DNA of 9,083 nt from an uncultured Sphingorhabdus sp. (GTDB taxonomy: Bacteria > Pseudomonadota > Alphaproteobacteria > Sphingomonadales > Sphingomonadaceae), in the NCBI GenBank assembly GCA_937873665.1, contig CALMYW010000378.1, positions 1-9,083 of the forward strand, given 5' to 3'. This document shows positions 5,636 through 9,083 of this stretch, one piece after another. Numbering within the stretch: the first letter of the stretch is position 1; every line of letters starts with the position of its first letter. The notes below the pieces were generated by a model. That model did no database searches and had not been told where the DNA came from. It saw only the letters and a program-made list of their open reading frames with translations. The position numbers and the translations under genes were made by a program.

Positions 5636-6247
5636 TCAGATCAGAGCCTCACTAGGAGAAAGGCTAGCCGGGTTAACCGCCTGAGCGCTTGGTGGCCCTT
5701 GCTCAGTCCGGCCTGACCGCTCCATTTCTTCAGCCCAGCGCAGACACCATCTGATCACTTCCAGAGCCTGGTTTGCTTCCTCCACATCTTGGAGATCGGA
5801 CAGTTTCGTGCTTTCAATGCGAGCATTGGCCAAATGTCTCAGCATGGCTTGCTCTTCGGATTCAACACTGGCGCGGTAACGCGCGATCGTCGTTCGACCG
5901 GTCGCGTAGGAGTCGAATGCCCTTTCCAGGTTCTTGACCACCTGCGTGGAGATATCAGATTCCAACAGTCTGGTGACCATGCCCGGGTCTCCGCCGCCTT
6001 CGCTCAGGCGCGCCAGGGTTCTGCGACGAATCCGTGGGGACACTTCCGCTACAATCTCTGCCTGATCATGTGCAGGTCGCTCCTCCGCCTTCACAGGAAG
6101 AAAACCCGACAGCGGGCGTTGTGCGGCATCTGCTCTTACGACAATTGCCCTGCCGAGATTCCACAGGATGAGAGGAAGCGTGGCGACCAGCGCTGCAAGA
6201 ATTAGCCCAAGGTGATACATCTGCATGACGGCATCCGAAAACCACAT
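5636..6247 (-). CDS. Membrane-anchored protein of unknown function
   Basis: A 203-residue protein with one N-terminal membrane helix (about residues 12-37, LGLILAALVATLPLILWNLG) and a long soluble part, probably cytoplasmic because Arg residues follow the helix (GRAIVVRADAAQR). The soluble part is charged and mostly helical: SPRIRRRTLARLSEGGGD, then VTRLLESDISTQVVKNLERAFDSYATGR, RASVESEEQAMLRHLANARI and EEANQALEVIRWCLRWAEEM, with a Pro/Ser-rich tail. No enzyme motif or known domain is recognised. The ATG at 6247 lacks a ribosome site; the ATG at 6226 (residue 8) or 6220 (residue 10), just before the helix, may be the true start. It is divergent from the histidine kinase gene, with which it shares the AT-rich region 6248-6361, and lies just upstream of the PilZ-like remnant on the same strand. 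A link to the two-component system is inferred from position only. Confidence 0.68.
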   Translation of the reverse strand: MWFSDAVMQMYHLGLILAALVATLPLILWNLGRAIVVRADAAQRPLSGFLPVKAEERPAHDQAEIVAEVSPRIRRRTLARLSEGGGDPGMVTRLLESDISTQVVKNLERAFDSYATGRTTIARYRASVESEEQAMLRHLANARIESTKLSDLQDVEEANQALEVIRWCLRWAEEMERSGRTEQGPPSAQAVNPASLSPSEALI

Positions 6248-6361
6248 TCAAACGACGTATATACTTAAAGATATATAAAAAATCCTAACATGCGATACTC
6301 AGGAAAATGCTGAAGGTCCGTCCGGCTTGACCCGGTCGCGAATGCATCTGATGGGATCCCG
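6248..6361. promoter_or_regulatory. Divergent AT-rich promoter region with TATATA inverted repeat
   Basis: This 114-base spacer separates the minus-strand gene (start 6247) from the histidine kinase (start 6362) and should hold promoters for both. Positions 6257-6285 are strikingly AT-rich for this window and contain TATATA at 6258-6263 and 6272-6277, separated by 8 bases; since TATATA is self-complementary this is both a direct and an inverted repeat. A possible -10 element (TATATA or TATAAA) lies within it. A TTGACC at 6327-6332 resembles a -35 box but has no good -10 at standard spacing. For the kinase gene, GGGA at 6353-6356 is a weak ribosome site. No characterised operator was recognised. 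Confidence 0.4.
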
Positions 6362-8038
6362 ATGAACCGAAAAGCTGCCCTTCCGCGTCTAGCATTCGCT
6401 GACTCAAATGGTCAGGTTTCAGTCGTGACAATTGCCTTCATCAGGCTTGGCTTTTCATTGCTCCTGGTATTGGGCTCGATGGGCGACGTCGATGACCCAC
6501 AATTTGGCTGGCATGCTGAGTTTGATGATTTCCTGGCCAGTGTGTATGTCTTTGTGGCGCTAACCGCGTTTGGCTTGGCTTGGCGCGCCCCTTTTCGGGA
6601 TTTTCTCTTTTTTCCCTCTGTGGTTGCCTTTGACATCGCGATCATGGTCGCGATCATGACTACCATTGAACGGCCTCAGTCAGGATTCCTGGGCGCGCTT
6701 GTCACTGGAATTGCCTTTGTCTTGTTCGAGACTGCCAATCGCTGGGACTTCGCGGCGGCCTATCGAATCTCCAAATTCTTTATTTTGACCACAGCCATCC
6801 AATTGGCGATGCTCGTTGTCGAATTGCATCCTCAGCTCGTTGGGGGTGAAGTGCTCATCAGGCGCCTCGTAATCTTGTTGATCGTTGTCAGCGGGACGCT
6901 TTGGGCCGTCGGCAACATGCGGAGAGTCTTTGCGCCGCCCTGGACGGTTGAACTTGGCCGCCAATTCGATGACCTGAAACATGACGCCTTGGTGTATGCG
7001 GCGAAAGCCATTGGCGCGCAGGCTGGCACACTCTGCTGGACTGTTCCAGGCGATAAGTGCTGCGAGGCTCCAATCATCACGATCGATGAAGATCCCCTGG
7101 CTAGCCAGCCGAGAAGTAGAGCCTGTTCTGCGCCACGCTCCGAAGCGGACTATTCGGCAGCCCTTGTCGATCTGCCGACAAAGCAGGCGCTTGTATTGGG
7201 CAAGTCCGATTCCCTCCATTACCAGGATCTGTCAGGTATCGACACGACCGGCTTGAAAGAGCTTGGAATTTCGAGCGCCCTTATTGTCAGGCTCTTTGGC
7301 GAATCAGGAAGCGGCAAACTGATCCTATCCGACATCCCGACGCTGGGTTGGCATCAGCTTCGAGTTGGGGCAGCGGTTGGCAAGGAAGTTGTGAGGGGCC
7401 TCGACCAGGCAGCATTTCGAATTACATCGCTCGATCTAGAAGCTCTGCGGATCAAGCAGGCAATCGCCAGGGATCTGCACGATAGTGTCGCTCAATCGTT
7501 GGCTGGTGCGCGATACTGGATAAGGTCTGTTAAATCTGCTTCTCAAGATGCTGATATTAAAAATGAATTGTCTGGAATTGATAGGGCCCTCGAGGAGGAG
7601 CAGAAGCAGCTTAGGGCCATGATCGAGACATTACGGGGGGAAGGCGCGCCACTAACTAGCGATAGCGCTAAGGTGGAACTGCGTAGCCTGTGCCTTCAGT
7701 TGTCCCAACTTTGGCAGGTGGATATCGTGGTCAACACAATAGGGTTTGAGCTGCCACTGACCGCACGGGACACTCTGGAATTGATGCAAATGATCCGCGA
7801 AGGTGTTTCCAACGCCGTCCGGCATGGGCGGGCAGACAAGGTTCGTATCGACATTGATGGCGACACCGCCGATTGGGTGCAGCTCCGGATCATGGATAAC
7901 GGAACCGGGTTTCATGAAGGCGAAGCCAGCGCACAGACTTCATTAGGAGAACGGGCACTCGCTTTTGGCGGAAGTGTGGCGCATACGCGGGTCGACGGGT
8001 GGACACATGTGAACATCTCCATTCCGATCAGGAGCTAA
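6362..8038 (+). CDS. Sensor histidine kinase, NarL/HisKA_3 type, 6-TM sensor
   Basis: A 558-residue membrane kinase that should autophosphorylate on His and pass phosphate to the response regulator encoded next. The N-terminal half has about six membrane helices (near residues 19-40, 57-74, 80-102, 108-124, 137-154, 165-185) with very short loops, so the signal is probably sensed in or near the membrane. Residues about 200-355 look like a divergent GAF-like domain and carry a Cys cluster (Cys225, Cys233, Cys234). HisKA_3 follows, with IARDLHDSVAQSLAG and His373 as phosphate acceptor. The ATPase domain has an N-box REGVSNAVRHG (Asn484) and G-box DNGTGF (512-517); the second glycine box is replaced by SLGERALAFGG. 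The gene ends 3 bases before the regulator's start, so they form an operon, probably from a promoter in 6248-6361. No named orthologue or signal is recognised. Confidence 0.92.
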   Translation: MNRKAALPRLAFADSNGQVSVVTIAFIRLGFSLLLVLGSMGDVDDPQFGWHAEFDDFLASVYVFVALTAFGLAWRAPFRDFLFFPSVVAFDIAIMVAIMTTIERPQSGFLGALVTGIAFVLFETANRWDFAAAYRISKFFILTTAIQLAMLVVELHPQLVGGEVLIRRLVILLIVVSGTLWAVGNMRRVFAPPWTVELGRQFDDLKHDALVYAAKAIGAQAGTLCWTVPGDKCCEAPIITIDEDPLASQPRSRACSAPRSEADYSAALVDLPTKQALVLGKSDSLHYQDLSGIDTTGLKELGISSALIVRLFGESGSGKLILSDIPTLGWHQLRVGAAVGKEVVRGLDQAAFRITSLDLEALRIKQAIARDLHDSVAQSLAGARYWIRSVKSASQDADIKNELSGIDRALEEEQKQLRAMIETLRGEGAPLTSDSAKVELRSLCLQLSQLWQVDIVVNTIGFELPLTARDTLELMQMIREGVSNAVRHGRADKVRIDIDGDTADWVQLRIMDNGTGFHEGEASAQTSLGERALAFGGSVAHTRVDGWTHVNISIPIRS

Positions 8039-8041
8039 TGA

Positions 8042-8668
8042 ATGGCGCGGATAGCGATTGCCGATGATCACAGCTTTTTCAGACGCGGCCTGGCAGCTGC
8101 ATTGGGTGCCATGGGTCACGAAGTCGTCGCCAGCGTGGCATCGGGCGAAGAGGCCATGGAGGCGGTTAAGACGCTCACACCGGAGCTCTTGCTGCTGGAT
8201 GTCCGGATGCAGCCGTTGAACGGCGTGGAGGTCCTACAAGCCTTGCGGGAAACGAAGACTGCTGTGCCGGTCATTGTGCTGACAGCGGAATTGACCAATG
8301 ATAACCTGTTTGAACTGATGCAGGCCAAGGTCGACGGAATCCTCTTCAAACACGATCCTGAGAATGTTGTCCGCGAGTCAATCGAAACAGTGCTCTCCGG
8401 AGAGCGCCATATTCCCAAGCAAGTCATGGAAAAGGCGCTCAGCCTTCTGCTGCAAGGCGGCTCCGTCAACAGCAGGTTTGCGGTTTTATCGGACCAGGAA
8501 ATGCGGATTGCATACGCTGTTACAAGGGGACTCAAGAACCGCGATATCGGCAGCTCAATGGGCATTACCGAGGGCACAGTGAAGGTTCATCTTCATAAGA
8601 TTTTCAAAAAGCTCGATATCTCTACACGAACTGAACTTGCCATGCTTCTGGCTGCACGCGAGAACTGA
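8042..8668 (+). CDS. LuxR/NarL-family response regulator
   Basis: A 208-residue cytoplasmic transcription factor, the partner of the kinase just upstream. The receiver domain (residues 1-120) keeps all key residues: acidic pair Asp8-Asp9, phosphate acceptor Asp53 in LLLLDVRM, Thr81 in VIVLTAE and Lys103 in GILFKHDP. The C-terminal LuxR/GerE-type HTH (about 145-205) reads LSDQEMRIAYAVTRGLKNRD, then IGSSMGITEGTVKVHLHKIFKKLDISTRTEL. The pattern GLKNRDIG with EGTVKVHLHKIFKKL is classic for the NarL class. The ATG at 8042 has AGGAG at 8030-8034, overlapping the end of the kinase gene, so translation is coupled. Its targets cannot be read from the sequence; the AT-rich divergent region at 6248-6361 is a reasonable candidate for autoregulation. 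No intrinsic terminator is visible before the IS5 end 26 bases downstream. Confidence 0.94.
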   Translation: MARIAIADDHSFFRRGLAAALGAMGHEVVASVASGEEAMEAVKTLTPELLLLDVRMQPLNGVEVLQALRETKTAVPVIVLTAELTNDNLFELMQAKVDGILFKHDPENVVRESIETVLSGERHIPKQVMEKALSLLLQGGSVNSRFAVLSDQEMRIAYAVTRGLKNRDIGSSMGITEGTVKVHLHKIFKKLDISTRTELAMLLAAREN

Positions 8669-8694
8669 AGCTTCTCACTTCTCGATATCCTTAG

Positions 8695-9083
8695 AGCCCG
8701 ATTCAAAAGCCCCTTACGCGGCTGAAAGTCGCGCAATTCTGCGGGTGAGCATGCGGATCGAGGCAATGTTTGCCCATGCGGTCGAGCTTTCGATCGAGCG
8801 TTCCCAGTCCTTGGCGAGGCGGCGGCAGCGCCCGAGCCATGCGAATGTCCGTTCGACCACCCAGCGGCGGGGCAACACCTCGAAGCCCTTGGCAGTGTCA
8901 GACCGTTTGATGATCTCCAGCGTCCACTCGCCTTGTCCCTTGAGGGCGTTGCGGAGTTTGTCGCCGGCATAGCCGCCGTTGGCGAACACGTGGCGCAACC
9001 AGGGGAAGCGATGACCGATCGCCTTGAGCACATCGACCGCTCCGTCACGGTCCTGGATGTCGGCAGCATGGATCAAGACGAAC
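8695..9083 (-). mobile_element. IS5-family insertion sequence, one end (partial)
   Basis: The transposase 3' end is followed by a short AT-containing end sequence reaching about 8694/8695 (gagcccgattcaaaagcccc, 8694-8713), like the termini of IS5-family elements. The bases TTAG at 8691-8694 fit the YTAR target used by IS5-group elements. The exact boundary cannot be fixed because the other end lies outside the window. Confidence 0.75.
8714..9083 (-). CDS. IS5-family DDE transposase (C-terminal part)
   Basis: The last 123 codons of an IS5-family transposase, entering from the right edge and ending at TAA 8716-8714. Motifs are clear: IHAADIQDRDGA, FANGGYAGDKLRNAL (with the second catalytic Asp), and the signature VVERTFAWLGRCRRLAKDWE with the catalytic Glu, followed by the usual C-terminal helix ending in RMLTRRIARLSA. 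The first catalytic Asp and the N-terminal DNA-binding part lie beyond 9083, so completeness cannot be judged. An in-frame TTG at 9076 is not the real start, because the homology continues to the edge. The gene faces the response regulator gene tail to tail. Confidence 0.93.
   Translation of the reverse strand, partial: FVLIHAADIQDRDGAVDVLKAIGHRFPWLRHVFANGGYAGDKLRNALKGQGEWTLEIIKRSDTAKGFEVLPRRWVVERTFAWLGRCRRLAKDWERSIESSTAWANIASIRMLTRRIARLSAA

Noticed and set aside
6327..6355. A sigma-70 promoter with TTGACC for the kinase gene
   Set aside because: No acceptable -10 element occurs 16-18 bases downstream.
7299..7325. GESGSGK in the kinase, resembling a Walker A P-loop
   Set aside because: It lacks the Ser/Thr after Lys and lies in the sensory region, with no Walker B or NTPase fold around it; likely coincidence.
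1..9083. A composite transposon made by the two insertion sequences
   Set aside because: The elements belong to different families (IS66 and IS5) with different ends, so they cannot mobilise the interval together in the classic way.

Overview
The window looks like accessory DNA from an alphaproteobacterium, most likely a sphingomonad (Sphingomonadales). This rests on moderate to high GC content, the style of the IS66 and IS5 elements, a RadC-like JAB protein followed by a small winged-helix protein, and an XRE repressor and HisKA_3 kinase of the types common in that order. The genus cannot be named from this sequence. There are no rRNA or tRNA genes, no CRISPR array and no plasmid or phage replication genes.

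Layout. (1) 1-732: the end of an IS66-family element on the minus strand, with a partial tnpB, a complete tnpA and a terminal inverted repeat ending at 732. It is inserted in a plus-strand gene whose last 107 codons remain (733-1055). (2) 1095-2679: a tight plus-strand cluster of a five-helix membrane protein, a RadC-like JAB/JAMM protein and a MarR-like winged-helix protein. (3) 2680-3445: mostly noncoding, with one small ORF (2975-3163) and a leader rich in inverted repeats. (4) 3446-4573: a diguanylate cyclase with an intact GGEEF site and no I-site. (5) 4619-4975: a convergent XRE-type repressor. (6) 4979-5607: a decayed stretch holding two hydrophobic segments split between frames (5036-5223) and a PilZ-like gene broken by an in-frame TGA (5290-5607). 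(7) 5636-6247: a membrane-anchored protein of unknown function on the minus strand. (8) 6248-6361: an AT-rich divergent regulatory region. (9) 6362-8668: a two-component system, with a six-helix NarL-type histidine kinase and a LuxR/NarL-type response regulator. (10) 8695-9083: the 3' part of an IS5-family transposase on the minus strand, with its IS end near 8695.

How the parts may fit together. The middle of the window is a signalling block: one c-di-GMP synthase, one damaged c-di-GMP receptor, one two-component system and two one-component regulators. It is bounded by two unrelated insertion sequences and contains decayed genes, which fits a variable island under erosion. No single well-defined new system is proven. 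The most promising leads are the membrane protein/RadC/winged-helix triad with its odd RadC start, the two start codons buried in predicted hairpins (1095 and 3446), the PilZ gene that seems one substitution from intact, and the frame-split small membrane protein.
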